From Paracoccaceae bacterium (GTDB lineage: Bacteria > Pseudomonadota > Alphaproteobacteria > Rhodobacterales > Rhodobacteraceae): DNA of 10,734 bases. The notes beneath the pieces were generated by a model. The model was given only the letters and a program-made list of their open reading frames with translations, had not been told where the DNA came from and made no database searches. Within the stretch, counting starts at the first letter, position 1; each line of letters opens with the position of its first letter. Made by a program: the position numbers and the translations under genes. The DNA lies in assembly GCA_020832725.1 (NCBI GenBank), contig JAFIEC010000167.1:1-10734 (forward strand). The letters run 5' to 3'. This document shows positions 1-8,250 of this stretch, piece after piece.

Positions 1-2187
1 CTGCTCTCGGCCTACGGGATCGGCTGCGCCACGGTGTCGGTCAGCCGCCAGAGGGCGCTGATGGAGGATATGGGCCCCGGAGCCGCCGCACGGATCGAGG
101 ACCTGCGCGCCTCCCTGACCCGGGAGGTGCGCGCGGCGCTGGCCGATCAGGGCGTCGAGGCCTGCCACACGGCGACCCGGCTGCACCTGCGCTATGCGGG
201 GACCGATTCCAGCCTGCCGGTTGCATATGGTGGCGATCCCGATGCCGCGCGGGACACCTTCGAGGCGATGCATCAGGCGCGCTTCGGCTTTATCAGCCCC
301 GAAAAGGCTGTCACCGTCGAGGCTGTGGAAGTGGAGGGCGAGGAACAACGCCCGCCCGGGAGCCCGCAGCCCGAGGCGGCGGGAGGGGCGGCGCGACCCC
401 ATGCGCCCATGCGTCACACAAGGCTCTGGTCGGGAGGGGGCTGGCACGAGGCGGCCGTCGCGCTGCGGCACGAACTTGCCGTGGGCGACGTGCTGGAGGG
501 CCCCGCCTTGATCGTGGAGCCGAACCAGACGATCGTCGTCGAGCCCGGCTGGGAGGCACGGCTGACGCGTGGCGACGATGTCCTGCTGCGCCGGTTCCGC
601 CCGGCGGAGCGTGCCCGCGTGACCGGCTCGGATCAGGCCGACCCGGTGCTCCTCGAGGTGTTCAACAACCTTTTCATGAACATTGCCGAACAGATGGGCG
701 TCGCCCTTCAGAATACCGCGCAATCGGTCAACATAAAGGAGCGGCTGGATTTCTCTTGCGCGGTTTTTGACGCCGACGGCGCGCTGGTGGCCAATGCCCC
801 GCACATGCCGGTGCATCTGGGCTCCATGGATCGCAGCGTGGAGACGGTGATCCGCCTCAACCGCGGCCGGATCGCGCCGGGCGATGTCTTTGCGCTCAAC
901 GCGCCCTACAATGGCGGCACCCATCTGCCGGACATCACCGTTGTCACGCCGGTCTTTGACGATGCGGGCGGGGAGATCCTGTTCTGGGTCGCCTCGCGGG
1001 GCCATCATGCCGATGTGGGCGGGCTCGCCCCGGGCTCGATGACACCGCTGGCCACAAGCGTGGAGGAGGAAGGCATCCTCATCGACAACCTCCGGCTGGT
1101 GGCAGGAGGCCGCTTTCGCGAAGAGGCGCTGCGCGAGGTGCTGACCGACCACCCCTGGCCCTGCCGCAATCCCGACCAGAACGTGGCCGATCTGCGTGCC
1201 CAGGTCGCGGCCAATGCCCGGGGCATCGCCGAACTGCGCCGCATGGTCTCGGAATTCGGCCTCGATGTCGTGCGCGCCTACATGGGCCATGTTCAGGACA
1301 ATGCCGCCGAGGAAGTCCGCAGGCTGATCGGACGCCTGAGCGACTGCGCCGCAGAATATCCCACCGACACGGGGCAGGTGATCCGGGTGCGCATCTCGGT
1401 GGACCACAAGGCCCGGGAGGCGGTGGTGGATTTCACCGGCACCTCCGAGGCCGCTGCGAACAATTTCAACGCGCCCGAACCGGTCACACGGGCGGCGGTC
1501 CTCTATGTCTTTCGGGTGATGGTGGAGGCCCCGATCCCCATGAATGCCGGATGCCTGCGGCCCATCCGCATTGTCGTGCCACGGGGCTCGATGCTGGCGC
1601 CCGAATATCCGCGGGCAGTTGTGGCCGGCAACGTGGAGACCAGCCAGCATGTCACCAACGCCCTGTTCGAGGCGCTGGGCGTTCTGGCGAATGGTCAGGG
1701 GACAATGAACAACCTCACCTTTGGCAACGCGCGTCACCAGTATTACGAGACGATCTGCTCGGGTGCGCCTGCGGGTGTGCTGAATTCGGGGCGGGCCTTT
1801 GCCGGACAGGCGGGTGTGCATGTCCACATGACGAATTCGCGGCTGACCGATCCCGAGATCCTGGAGTTGCGCTTTCCGGTGCTGCTGGAGGAATTCTCGC
1901 TGCGGCCGGGCACGGGGGGCTCCGGTGCCCATCGGGGGGGCGACGGCACGCTGCGGCGGTTGCGGTTTCTGGAGCCGATGGATTGCGCGATCCTGTCCTC
2001 GCACCGCGTCCGTCCGCCCCGGGGCATCGCCGGTGGTGGCCAAGGCGAGGCGGGCCGCACGATTGTCGTCCGCCGCGACGGGCGACAGGAGGAATTGCCG
2101 GCAAGCGCCCAGACCGTTCTGGAGGCTGGCGAGACGATCACAATCATTCCGCCGACCCCGGGGGGCTATGGCCCTGCGGGGGCATGA
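1..2187 (+). CDS. 5-oxoprolinase / hydantoinase A-B fusion, 5' end outside window
   Basis: The reading frame is open from base 1, so the protein starts upstream; 728 residues are in the window, against about 1,200-1,300 for full-length family members. The first ~190 residues (to about base 600) are the C-terminal part of the hydantoinase A (ATPase-like) half, beginning at LLSAYGIG. From about base 640 the hydantoinase B half follows, with ANAPHMPVHLGSM (about 790-828), NAPYNGGTHLPDITVV (898-945) and SRGHHADVGG (about 991-1020), conserved His/Asp-rich motifs of that domain. The family opens 5-oxo-L-proline (or a hydantoin) with ATP to give L-glutamate (or the N-carbamoyl amino acid), in the cytoplasm. 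The single-chain A-B fusion favours 5-oxoprolinase over separate HyuA/HyuB, but the substrate cannot be settled without the N-terminal half. It ends in TGA at 2185-2187, and an ATG at 2184 overlaps this stop. Confidence 0.93.
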   Translation: MLSAYGIGCATVSVSRQRALMEDMGPGAAARIEDLRASLTREVRAALADQGVEACHTATRLHLRYAGTDSSLPVAYGGDPDAARDTFEAMHQARFGFISPEKAVTVEAVEVEGEEQRPPGSPQPEAAGGAARPHAPMRHTRLWSGGGWHEAAVALRHELAVGDVLEGPALIVEPNQTIVVEPGWEARLTRGDDVLLRRFRPAERARVTGSDQADPVLLEVFNNLFMNIAEQMGVALQNTAQSVNIKERLDFSCAVFDADGALVANAPHMPVHLGSMDRSVETVIRLNRGRIAPGDVFALNAPYNGGTHLPDITVVTPVFDDAGGEILFWVASRGHHADVGGLAPGSMTPLATSVEEEGILIDNLRLVAGGRFREEALREVLTDHPWPCRNPDQNVADLRAQVAANARGIAELRRMVSEFGLDVVRAYMGHVQDNAAEEVRRLIGRLSDCAAEYPTDTGQVIRVRISVDHKAREAVVDFTGTSEAAANNFNAPEPVTRAAVLYVFRVMVEAPIPMNAGCLRPIRIVVPRGSMLAPEYPRAVVAGNVETSQHVTNALFEALGVLANGQGTMNNLTFGNARHQYYETICSGAPAGVLNSGRAFAGQAGVHVHMTNSRLTDPEILELRFPVLLEEFSLRPGTGGSGAHRGGDGTLRRLRFLEPMDCAILSSHRVRPPRGIAGGGQGEAGRTIVVRRDGRQEELPASAQTVLEAGETITIIPPTPGGYGPAGA

Positions 2188-2228
2188 CAGAAGCCTTGTC
2201 CGGACTACCTGTACCCGCGTTGCATCAC

Positions 2229-2236
2229 GAGGGAGG
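2229..2236 (+). promoter_or_regulatory. Ribosome binding site of the DUF3833-like lipoprotein gene
   Basis: GAGGGAGG lies 7 bases before the ATG at 2244. It is a strong Shine-Dalgarno sequence and is the main reason to prefer this start over the in-frame ATG at 2184. Confidence 0.7.
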
Positions 2237-2243
2237 GTCCACA

Positions 2244-2795
2244 ATGCCCGCTGCTTTATCTGGCCCGCTGTCGCGCCGTGGCCTCTTGCTGGGGGGGCTG
2301 GGGCTGGCCGTGACGGGCTGCGCCACCATTCCCCCCTCGCCGCTGGAGCCGCGCCAGCCGCTGACGCTGGTCGATGCCTTCGGCGGGCGCACCTCCGGGC
2401 GCGGGGTGTTCGTCTCGCCCCTGACCGGCACGGAGCGGCGCTTCACCGCCGAGCTTGACGGCCGGCTGCGCGGCGACACGCTGACCGTGGTCGAGGATTT
2501 CGTCTATGACGACGGCTGGGAGGAGCGGCTGACCTGGGTCTTCACCCGCGCGGGCGATGGTCGCTGGACGGGACGGCGCGACGACACCATCGGAGAAGCT
2601 TTGGTCGAGGAACTGGGCGACGAGATCCGGCTGAGCTACGAGGTCGATTTCCGAAGTCCCGCCGGGACGACGCGGCTCGGCTTTGCCGATGTGATCTGGC
2701 GGCGGCCCGATGGCGTGATCATCAACGATGCCATCGTCACCCGGCTGGGGATCCCCGTGGGTCAGGTGCGGTTCGAGTTGCGCCGGAGGGGCTGA
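2244..2795 (+). CDS. DUF3833-type lipoprotein
   Basis: 183 residues from the ATG at 2244. The N-terminus carries LSRRGLLLGG, a twin-arginine-like S-R-R-x-L-L motif, then a short hydrophobic stretch and a lipobox V23-T24-G25-C26, so Cys26 is the predicted lipidated residue and the product is probably exported and anchored to a membrane. The mature part has the pattern of the DUF3833 family: DAFGGRTSGRG near residues 45-54, EDFVYDDGWEERLTW (84-98), a G-rich beta-strand region and DVIWRRPDGVIIN (149-161). The biochemical role of that family is not known to me and I assign none. An in-frame ATG at 2184, overlapping the oxoprolinase stop as ATGA, would add 20 residues before the signal; the strong ribosome binding site at 2229-2236 and the placement of the signal peptide favour 2244. 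The last 59 bases overlap fdsD on the other strand. Confidence 0.82.
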   Translation: MPAALSGPLSRRGLLLGGLGLAVTGCATIPPSPLEPRQPLTLVDAFGGRTSGRGVFVSPLTGTERRFTAELDGRLRGDTLTVVEDFVYDDGWEERLTWVFTRAGDGRWTGRRDDTIGEALVEELGDEIRLSYEVDFRSPAGTTRLGFADVIWRRPDGVIINDAIVTRLGIPVGQVRFELRRRG

Positions 2796-3012
2796 GGCCC
2801 GCCAGCCGCTGGGCAGCTGTGAATGCAACCGGGTCGAGCCCCGCACCCCCCGCGCGCAAATGCGCGACCAGCTCGGCACGCATGTCGGGCGACCAGTAGG
2901 CGCGCAGGTGCGCCGCCACCTTTTCAGAGGCGTCCCCTCGCTGGCTGCGGAAGAAGGCGGCGATCTGGTTGGCCATGCGGCACAGCTTGTCGGGCGTCTG
3001 TTCAGGCGACAT
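2737..3012 (-). CDS. fdsD: Formate dehydrogenase delta subunit FdsD
   Basis: 91 residues from the ATG at 3012-3010; the frame is open further upstream, but this methionine gives the family N-terminus MSPEQTPDKLCRMANQIA. The conserved body (MANQIAAFF at 13-21, VAAHLRAYWSPDMR at 32-45, GGAGLDP at 55-61) matches the small FdsD subunit of NAD-dependent formate dehydrogenases, which works with FdsC in assembly or stability of the FdsA molybdenum centre. Family members are usually about 70-75 residues. Here the family-like part ends near residue 71 and the last 19 or so residues (including GATRTAPDPRGSPAG) are encoded in bases antisense to the 3' end of the lipoprotein gene. The start overlaps the end of fdhD by 11 bases, so translation is probably coupled. 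It is the last gene of the operon; no terminator was seen after it. Confidence 0.88.
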   Translation of the reverse strand: MSPEQTPDKLCRMANQIAAFFRSQRGDASEKVAAHLRAYWSPDMRAELVAHLRAGGAGLDPVAFTAAQRLAGLSPSGATRTAPDPRGSPAG

Positions 3013-3799
3013 GGGGCGTGCCTTTCTGCGTTGGCGCCCGTGCCAGGACGCGCCCCACCGGGTCACGGAGCTCGAACCGTCCGGCCCGGGCGAATGTGGC
3101 CAGTGTCATGCCCGCTTCCTCGGCCAGCCGCGCGGCCCGTGCCGTGGGGGCAGAGGCCGCAACCAGAACTGCGCAACCCGCCTGGGCGCATTTCTGAACC
3201 AGTTCCGTGGACACCCGCGAGGTCAGCACCACGGCCCCATCGCGGGGTGCGATGCCCGCCCGGGACAATGCGCCCAGCAGCTTGTCCAGCGCATTGTGCC
3301 GGCCCACATCCTCGCGCACGGGCCCGAGCCCGAGACCGGGGCGCAGGAAACCGGCGGCATGGGCCGCGCCGGTGCGGTCGTGCAGCGGCTGGCGTGCCCG
3401 CAGAAGCGCCGTCGCGTCTGCGATCTCGGCATGGCTGAACACCGGCCCGACGGGGGGCAGTGCGGGCAGGGGGCGGTTGGCGGCCTCCAGGCTGTCGATC
3501 CCGCACAGCCCGCAGCCCACGGGCCCGACCATTGCCCGCCGCCGCTCTGCCAGAAGACCGGCCCGGGGTGTCGACAACCACAATCGGGCCTCGGTTCCGG
3601 CATCGTGGCTTACGATCTCGATGCTCTCGATCTCGTCCGGCCCGGCCACGATCCCTTCGCTCAGGGCGAATCCCAGCGCCAGGTCCTCCAGATCGGCGGG
3701 TGTCGCCATCATCACCGCCAGCGTCTCGGCCTGAAAGACCAGCGCGACGGGCTCCTCGCCCACCAGCTCGCGCCGCGGAAAGGGGGCGGGCCCGCTCAT
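3002..3799 (-). CDS. fdhD: Formate dehydrogenase accessory sulfurtransferase FdhD (FdsC)
   Basis: 265 residues. The ATG at 3799 overlaps the fdsA TGA as ATGA; the frame stays open upstream, but that part is antisense-frame noise inside fdsA. Family motifs are visible: GCGLCG with Cys96 and Cys99 (the CxxC pair on the loop that carries persulfide sulfur), EDVGRHNALDK (163-173) and SRVSTELVQK (194-203). FdhD proteins move sulfur from a cysteine desulfurase to the molybdenum cofactor and bind bis-MGD before its insertion into formate dehydrogenase. In fdsGBACD operons this protein is called FdsC. It acts in the cytoplasm. Its position directly after fdsA, with translational coupling, fits a dedicated chaperone for FdsA. 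Confidence 0.96.
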   Translation of the reverse strand: MSGPAPFPRRELVGEEPVALVFQAETLAVMMATPADLEDLALGFALSEGIVAGPDEIESIEIVSHDAGTEARLWLSTPRAGLLAERRRAMVGPVGCGLCGIDSLEAANRPLPALPPVGPVFSHAEIADATALLRARQPLHDRTGAAHAAGFLRPGLGLGPVREDVGRHNALDKLLGALSRAGIAPRDGAVVLTSRVSTELVQKCAQAGCAVLVAASAPTARAARLAEEAGMTLATFARAGRFELRDPVGRVLARAPTQKGTPHVA

Positions 3800-6699
3800 T
3801 CCGCCGCCGGGGCGGTCCGTGCGGCCGGCTGCGGCGCGATGCGCCGCGTCTCCCGGGCCTGGGTATCGCTCTGGCGTTGCCATGCGCTTGGCCCTTCTGC
3901 CGGGCGCACCTGGACTGCCGTGACCTTGTATTCGGGGCAGTTGGTGGCCCAGTCGGACAGGTCGGTGGTGACCACGTTGGCCTGTGTCCCGGGGTGGTGG
4001 AAGGTGGTGTAGACAATCCCCGGAGAGACCCGATCGGTCAGCGTGGCGCGCAGGCTCGTCTCTCCGGTCCGCGAGGTCAGCCGCACCAGATCGCCCTCGG
4101 CGATGCCGCGGGTCTCGGCATCGTGGGGGTGGATCTCCAGCAGGTCCTCGCCATGCCAGACCGCGTTTTCGGTGCGCCGGGTCTGTGCGCCCACATTGTA
4201 CTGGCTGAGCACCCTGCCGGTTGTCAGCAGGAGCGGAAAGCGCGGCCCGGTACGTTCCTCGGTGGGGACATATTCGGTGATCATCAGCCGCCCCAATCCC
4301 CGGGCAAAACGGCCCGAGTGCATGACCGGCGTGCCGGTGGGCGCGTCCGGAGAGCAGGGCCATTGCACCGACCCCACCCGGTCGAGCAAGGCGAAGGACA
4401 CCCCGGCAAAGGAGGGTGTGGTCGCGGCGATCTCGTCCATGATCTCGGACGGGTGGCCATAGGACCAGCCCGCGCCCAGCGCATTGGCCAAGGCCTGTGT
4501 CCCCTCCCAGTCGGCCAGGCCCGCCCGTGGCGCCATGGCCCGGCGCACCCGCCCGATGCGCCGCTCGGCATTGGTGAAGGTTCCGTCCTTCTCGAGGAAG
4601 GTGGAGCCGGGCAGGAACACATGGGCATAACGCGCGGTCTCGTTCAGGAAGAGGTCATGCACGATCACGCAGTCCATCGCCGCAAGTGCGGCCGCGACGT
4701 GGTGGGTGTCGGGGTCAGATTGCAGGATGTCCTCGCCCTGGATGTAGATGCCGCGAAAACGCCCGGCGACGGCGGCATCCAGCATGTTGGGAATGCGAAG
4801 GCCCGGTTCGGGGTCGATCGCAACCCCCCATGCGGCCTCGAAGACGGCGCGGTTGGCCGGATCCGAGACATGGCGGTAGCCCGGCAGTTCATGGGGAAAG
4901 GCCCCCATGTCGCAGGCACCCTGCACGTTGTTCTGGCCGCGCAGCGGGTTCACGCCCACGCCGGGGCGACCGATGTTGCCCGTCAGCATGGCAAGATTGG
5001 CGATGGCCATGACGGTTGTCGAGCCCTGCGAGTGCTCGGTGACGCCAAGGCCGTAGTAGATCGCTCCGTTGCCGCCCGTCGCAAAGAGCCGCGCCGCCGC
5101 GCGCAATTCGGCCGCGGGCACGCCGGTAAGCGCCTCGACGGCCTCGGGCGCGTGGCGGGGTTCGGCTGCGAAGGCGAGGTAATCCTCTGTGTCCTCCGCC
5201 TCGCAGCGCGCGTCCAGAAAGGCGCGGTCCGCAAGGCCTTCGGTCACGATGACATGGGCCATCGCCGTCAGCAGCGCCACATTGGTGCCGGGGCGCAGCG
5301 CGAGGTGATGGTCCGCCTGCACATGGGGGCTGCGCACCAGATCGATGCGCCGCGGGTCGATCACGATCAGCCGCGCGCCCTGCCGCAGCCGTCGCTTGAG
5401 CCTGCTGGCAAAGACCGGGTGGCCGTCGGTGGGGTTGGCACCGATCACAACCACAACGTCGGCCTCGGCCACGCTGGCGAAATCCTGGGTGCCCGCCGAT
5501 GTCCCGAAGGCCTGTCCCAGACCGTAACCGGTGGGCGAGTGGCAGACGCGGGCACAGGTGTCGGTGTTGTTGGTGCCCAGAACCGCGCGCGCGAGTTTCT
5601 GGACGAGATAGGCCTCCTCGTTGGTGCATCGGCTGGAGGCGATCACGCCAACGGCATTCCGGCCATGGGTGTCCTGAATCCCCCGCAGGCGGCCAGCCGC
5701 AAAGGACAGCGCCTCGTCCCAGCCGACCTCGCGCCACGGCGCGTCGATCCGGTCGCGGATCATCGGTTTCAGGATCCGGTCGGGATGCGTGGCATAACCC
5801 CAGGCAAAACGCCCCTTGACGCAGGAATGTCCTTCGTTGGCCTTGCCCGCGCGCGCGGGCATCATGCGGACCACGCGTTCGCCCTGCATCTGCGCCTCGA
5901 AGGTGCAGCCGACCCCGCAATAGGCGCAGGTGGTCTGCACGCTCCGCTCGGGCTGGCCGTGGGTGTGGATGGCCTTCTCGGTCAGCGTGGCGGTGGGGCA
6001 GGCCTGCACGCAGGCCCCGCAGGAGACGCAATCGGAGGCGAGGAAATCGTCATCGCCCGCGCCTGACTTGACCCGGGACTCAAAGCCGCGCCCCTCGATC
6101 GTCAGGGCGAAGGTTCCCTGCACCTCCTCGCAGGCGCGCACGCAACGGGAGCAGACGATGCATTTGGACGGATCATAGGTGAAATACGGGTTCGATGTGT
6201 CGGCAGGGCGCCACTCGGGATTGGGCGCGACGGGGCCACGAGCGGTGACATGGTTGCGCCCCTCGGCATAGCGCACCTGGCGCAGACCGACCGCGCCGGC
6301 CATGTCCTGCAGCTCGCAATCGCCGTTGGCGGCACAGGTGAGGCAATCGAGCGGATGATCGGAGATATAGAGCTCCATCACCCCCCGGCGCAGCTTGTCC
6401 AGCCGATCGCCACGGGTGCGCACCTCCATGCCCTCGGCCACGGGTGTCGTGCAGGAGGCAGGCGTGCCGCGGCGGCCGTCGATCTCCACAAGGCACAGCC
6501 GGCATGAGCCGAACGCCTCGAGGCTGTCGGTGGCGCACAGCTTGGGAATCGCGATACCGGCCAGTGCTGCGGCACGCATCACCGATGTGCCCTCGGGCAC
6601 CGTCACCTCCATGCCGTCGATGCGCAGGCTGACAGCACTACCCCCGATCGGGCCCGGTGTTCCAAGGTCGCGGTCGTCGGGAAGGACGAAATCCTTCAT
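3796..6699 (-). CDS. fdsA: NAD-dependent formate dehydrogenase alpha subunit FdsA (molybdenum catalytic subunit)
   Basis: 967 residues, close to the ~960 of known FdsA proteins. In order: an N-terminal [2Fe-2S] domain (Cys55, 66, 69, 83); a His-Cys3 [4Fe-4S] site (His115, Cys119, 122, 128); two ferredoxin-type [4Fe-4S] sites (Cys180/183/186/190 and Cys224/227/230/234); the molybdopterin oxidoreductase domain with its own [4Fe-4S] (Cys258/261/265/293); and a C-terminal dinucleotide-binding domain. The active-site pair is Cys386-His387, with a TGC codon at 5544-5542, so cysteine rather than selenocysteine. Lys295 and Arg587 sit at the numbers I recall for the R. capsulatus enzyme. It oxidises formate to CO2 and feeds electrons to FdsB/FdsG; the family can also run slowly in reverse. 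It is cytoplasmic, with no signal peptide seen. A good ribosome binding site precedes the ATG. Confidence 0.98.
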   Translation of the reverse strand: MKDFVLPDDRDLGTPGPIGGSAVSLRIDGMEVTVPEGTSVMRAAALAGIAIPKLCATDSLEAFGSCRLCLVEIDGRRGTPASCTTPVAEGMEVRTRGDRLDKLRRGVMELYISDHPLDCLTCAANGDCELQDMAGAVGLRQVRYAEGRNHVTARGPVAPNPEWRPADTSNPYFTYDPSKCIVCSRCVRACEEVQGTFALTIEGRGFESRVKSGAGDDDFLASDCVSCGACVQACPTATLTEKAIHTHGQPERSVQTTCAYCGVGCTFEAQMQGERVVRMMPARAGKANEGHSCVKGRFAWGYATHPDRILKPMIRDRIDAPWREVGWDEALSFAAGRLRGIQDTHGRNAVGVIASSRCTNEEAYLVQKLARAVLGTNNTDTCARVCHSPTGYGLGQAFGTSAGTQDFASVAEADVVVVIGANPTDGHPVFASRLKRRLRQGARLIVIDPRRIDLVRSPHVQADHHLALRPGTNVALLTAMAHVIVTEGLADRAFLDARCEAEDTEDYLAFAAEPRHAPEAVEALTGVPAAELRAAARLFATGGNGAIYYGLGVTEHSQGSTTVMAIANLAMLTGNIGRPGVGVNPLRGQNNVQGACDMGAFPHELPGYRHVSDPANRAVFEAAWGVAIDPEPGLRIPNMLDAAVAGRFRGIYIQGEDILQSDPDTHHVAAALAAMDCVIVHDLFLNETARYAHVFLPGSTFLEKDGTFTNAERRIGRVRRAMAPRAGLADWEGTQALANALGAGWSYGHPSEIMDEIAATTPSFAGVSFALLDRVGSVQWPCSPDAPTGTPVMHSGRFARGLGRLMITEYVPTEERTGPRFPLLLTTGRVLSQYNVGAQTRRTENAVWHGEDLLEIHPHDAETRGIAEGDLVRLTSRTGETSLRATLTDRVSPGIVYTTFHHPGTQANVVTTDLSDWATNCPEYKVTAVQVRPAEGPSAWQRQSDTQARETRRIAPQPAARTAPAAE

Positions 6700-6702
6700 G
6701 CT

Positions 6703-6711
6703 CTCACCTCT
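6703..6711 (-). promoter_or_regulatory. Ribosome binding site of fdsA
   Basis: On the minus strand AGAGGTGAG ends 3 bases before the ATG at 6699, and its GAGGTG core (6710-6705) lies 5 bases from it. It supports this start and shows that fdsA, unlike fdsB and fdhD, is initiated from its own site and not by stop/start overlap. Confidence 0.65.
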
Positions 6712-6717
6712 TGATCC

Positions 6718-6735
6718 GCCGCCCTATTCGGCGGC
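6718..6735 (-). other. Stem-loop around the fdsB stop codon
   Basis: Perfect 6-base GC arms GCCGCC (6718-6723) and GGCGGC (6730-6735) enclose a 6-base loop that contains the fdsB TAG. It sits at the only non-overlapping junction inside the operon. A role in mRNA processing or in setting the fdsB/fdsA ratio is inference; short GC palindromes also occur by chance in DNA of this composition. Confidence 0.35.
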
Positions 6736-8250
6736 CTGCCGGTTTGCAGGCGGCAGCCCGAAGTCGCCGGGCCAGCCCCGCAGCGCGCTGAGCACGGGGT
6801 AAGGCGCAAAGCCCCCCAATGCACAGAGCGAGCCGTCGCGCATGGTGTCGCACAGCTCCTCGAGCAGCGGCACTGCAGTGGCGTCACCCTCGAGTATCCG
6901 CTCGATCGTCTCCACGCCCCGCACCGCGCCGATGCGGCAGGGCGTGCACTTGCCGCAGGATTCCAGCGCGCAGAACTCCATCGCAAAGCGGGCCAGCCGT
7001 CCCATGTCGGCGCTGTCGTCGAAGATGGTGATGCCCGCATGGCCGAGGATGCCACCCGCGCCGTCCATCTCTTCGTAGCCGAAGGGTGTGTCGAAATGCT
7101 CCGGCCCGAAATAGGCGCCGAGGGGGCCGCCCACCTGAACGGCCTTGACCGGCCTGCCCGTCGCCGTGCCTCCGGCGATATCATCGACCAGCGTGCCAAG
7201 GCTGAGCCCCATGCCTGTCTCGAACAGCCCGCCACGGGCCACGCAGCCTGCAAGCTGCACCGGGATCGTGCCGCGCGACCGGCCAAGGCCGTGCCGGGCA
7301 TAGGCCGCAGCACCCTCGGCCAGAATGAACGGCACCGCAGCCAGCGTCAGTACATTGTGCACCAGCGTCGGCCGCCCGAAGAGACCCGAAAGCGCTGGCA
7401 GGGGCGGCTTGGCGCGGACGATGCCGCGCTTGCCCTCGAGGCTGTTGAGAAGGGCCGTCTCCTCTCCGCAGACATAGGAGCCCGCGCCCACGCGGACCTC
7501 CAGCCCGAAGCTCCGTCCGCTGCCCAGCAGACGCGGCCCCAGCAGACCGCCGGATTCGGCCCGGGCGATGGCCGCCTGCATTGTCGCGATGGCATCGGGG
7601 TATTCCGAGCGGATGTAGACGATCCCCCGCTCTGCTCCGGTGGCGATGCCCGCGATGGCCATGCCCTCGATCAGCAGGAAGGGATCGCCCTCCATCAGCA
7701 TCCGGTCCGCGAAACTGCCCGAGTCGCCCTCGTCGGCATTGCAGACAATCACCTTGCCCGCCCCCGGTGCGGTGCGGACCGTCTCCCACTTTATGCCCGC
7801 TGGAAAGCCTGCGCCGCCACGGCCGCGCAGCCCGCTGTCGCGCACCGCCTCGACGATCGCCTCGGGCTTCAGGGCGAGTGCCGCAGCAAGGCCGGCAAGC
7901 CCGCCGGTCGCGCCATAGGCGGCAAGATCGAGCGGGTCGTTCAGCCCGACGCGGGCAAAGGTCAGCCGCGTCTGGCGCGCAAAGAAGGGGATGTCCTCCA
8001 CCCGGCCCAGCGCCTCCATCCGGCCCGACAGAAGCGCGCGCGCATCCTCGGGGCGCACGGGGCCATAGGCGATGCGGGTGCCGTCGCGTTCGATTTCCAC
8101 CAGCGGCTCCAGCCAGATCATCCCGCGGCTGCCTGTGCGCACGATCTCGGCGCGAAGGCCCATCCGCTCGGCCTCGGCGGCGAGGGCGCGGGCCACGTCG
8201 TCCGCGCCAAGGGCCCGGGCCGCGGCGTCGCGGGGGACATGCACCCTCAT
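6724..8250 (-). CDS. fdsB: NAD-dependent formate dehydrogenase beta subunit FdsB (FMN/NAD+ diaphorase subunit)
   Basis: 508 residues from the ATG at 8250, which overlaps the fdsG TGA as ATGA; the frame extends further upstream, but only as noise inside fdsG. The first ~90 residues resemble the thioredoxin-like [2Fe-2S] domain fused to NuoF-type proteins in this family, without an obvious cluster-binding Cys set. The NuoF-like core follows: GRGGAGFPAGIKWE (143-156) and NADEGDSGSF (171-180) for FMN and NAD+ binding, GSYVCGEETALLNSLEGKRG (257-276), and a C-terminal [4Fe-4S] with Cys432, 435, 438 and 476. It takes electrons from FdsA and reduces NAD+ to NADH, forming the diaphorase unit with FdsG, in the same way as NuoF in complex I. 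It ends in TAG, 24 bases before fdsA. Confidence 0.96.
   Translation of the reverse strand: MRVHVPRDAAARALGADDVARALAAEAERMGLRAEIVRTGSRGMIWLEPLVEIERDGTRIAYGPVRPEDARALLSGRMEALGRVEDIPFFARQTRLTFARVGLNDPLDLAAYGATGGLAGLAAALALKPEAIVEAVRDSGLRGRGGAGFPAGIKWETVRTAPGAGKVIVCNADEGDSGSFADRMLMEGDPFLLIEGMAIAGIATGAERGIVYIRSEYPDAIATMQAAIARAESGGLLGPRLLGSGRSFGLEVRVGAGSYVCGEETALLNSLEGKRGIVRAKPPLPALSGLFGRPTLVHNVLTLAAVPFILAEGAAAYARHGLGRSRGTIPVQLAGCVARGGLFETGMGLSLGTLVDDIAGGTATGRPVKAVQVGGPLGAYFGPEHFDTPFGYEEMDGAGGILGHAGITIFDDSADMGRLARFAMEFCALESCGKCTPCRIGAVRGVETIERILEGDATAVPLLEELCDTMRDGSLCALGGFAPYPVLSALRGWPGDFGLPPANRQAAE

Noticed and set aside
1551..2243. Upstream extension of the lipoprotein frame inside the oxoprolinase gene
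   Set aside because: The frame is open by chance within the oxoprolinase coding sequence. The signal peptide and ribosome binding site place the real start at 2244, or at the earliest 2184.
5542..5544. Possible selenocysteine at the FdsA active site
   Set aside because: The codon is TGC (Cys386), not TGA, so this is a cysteine-type enzyme.
3460..6066. An 868-codon open frame on the plus strand
   Set aside because: It lies antisense to fdsA and fdhD, whose motifs are unambiguous. Long antisense frames are common in GC-rich genes, and its product is low-complexity and unlike known proteins.
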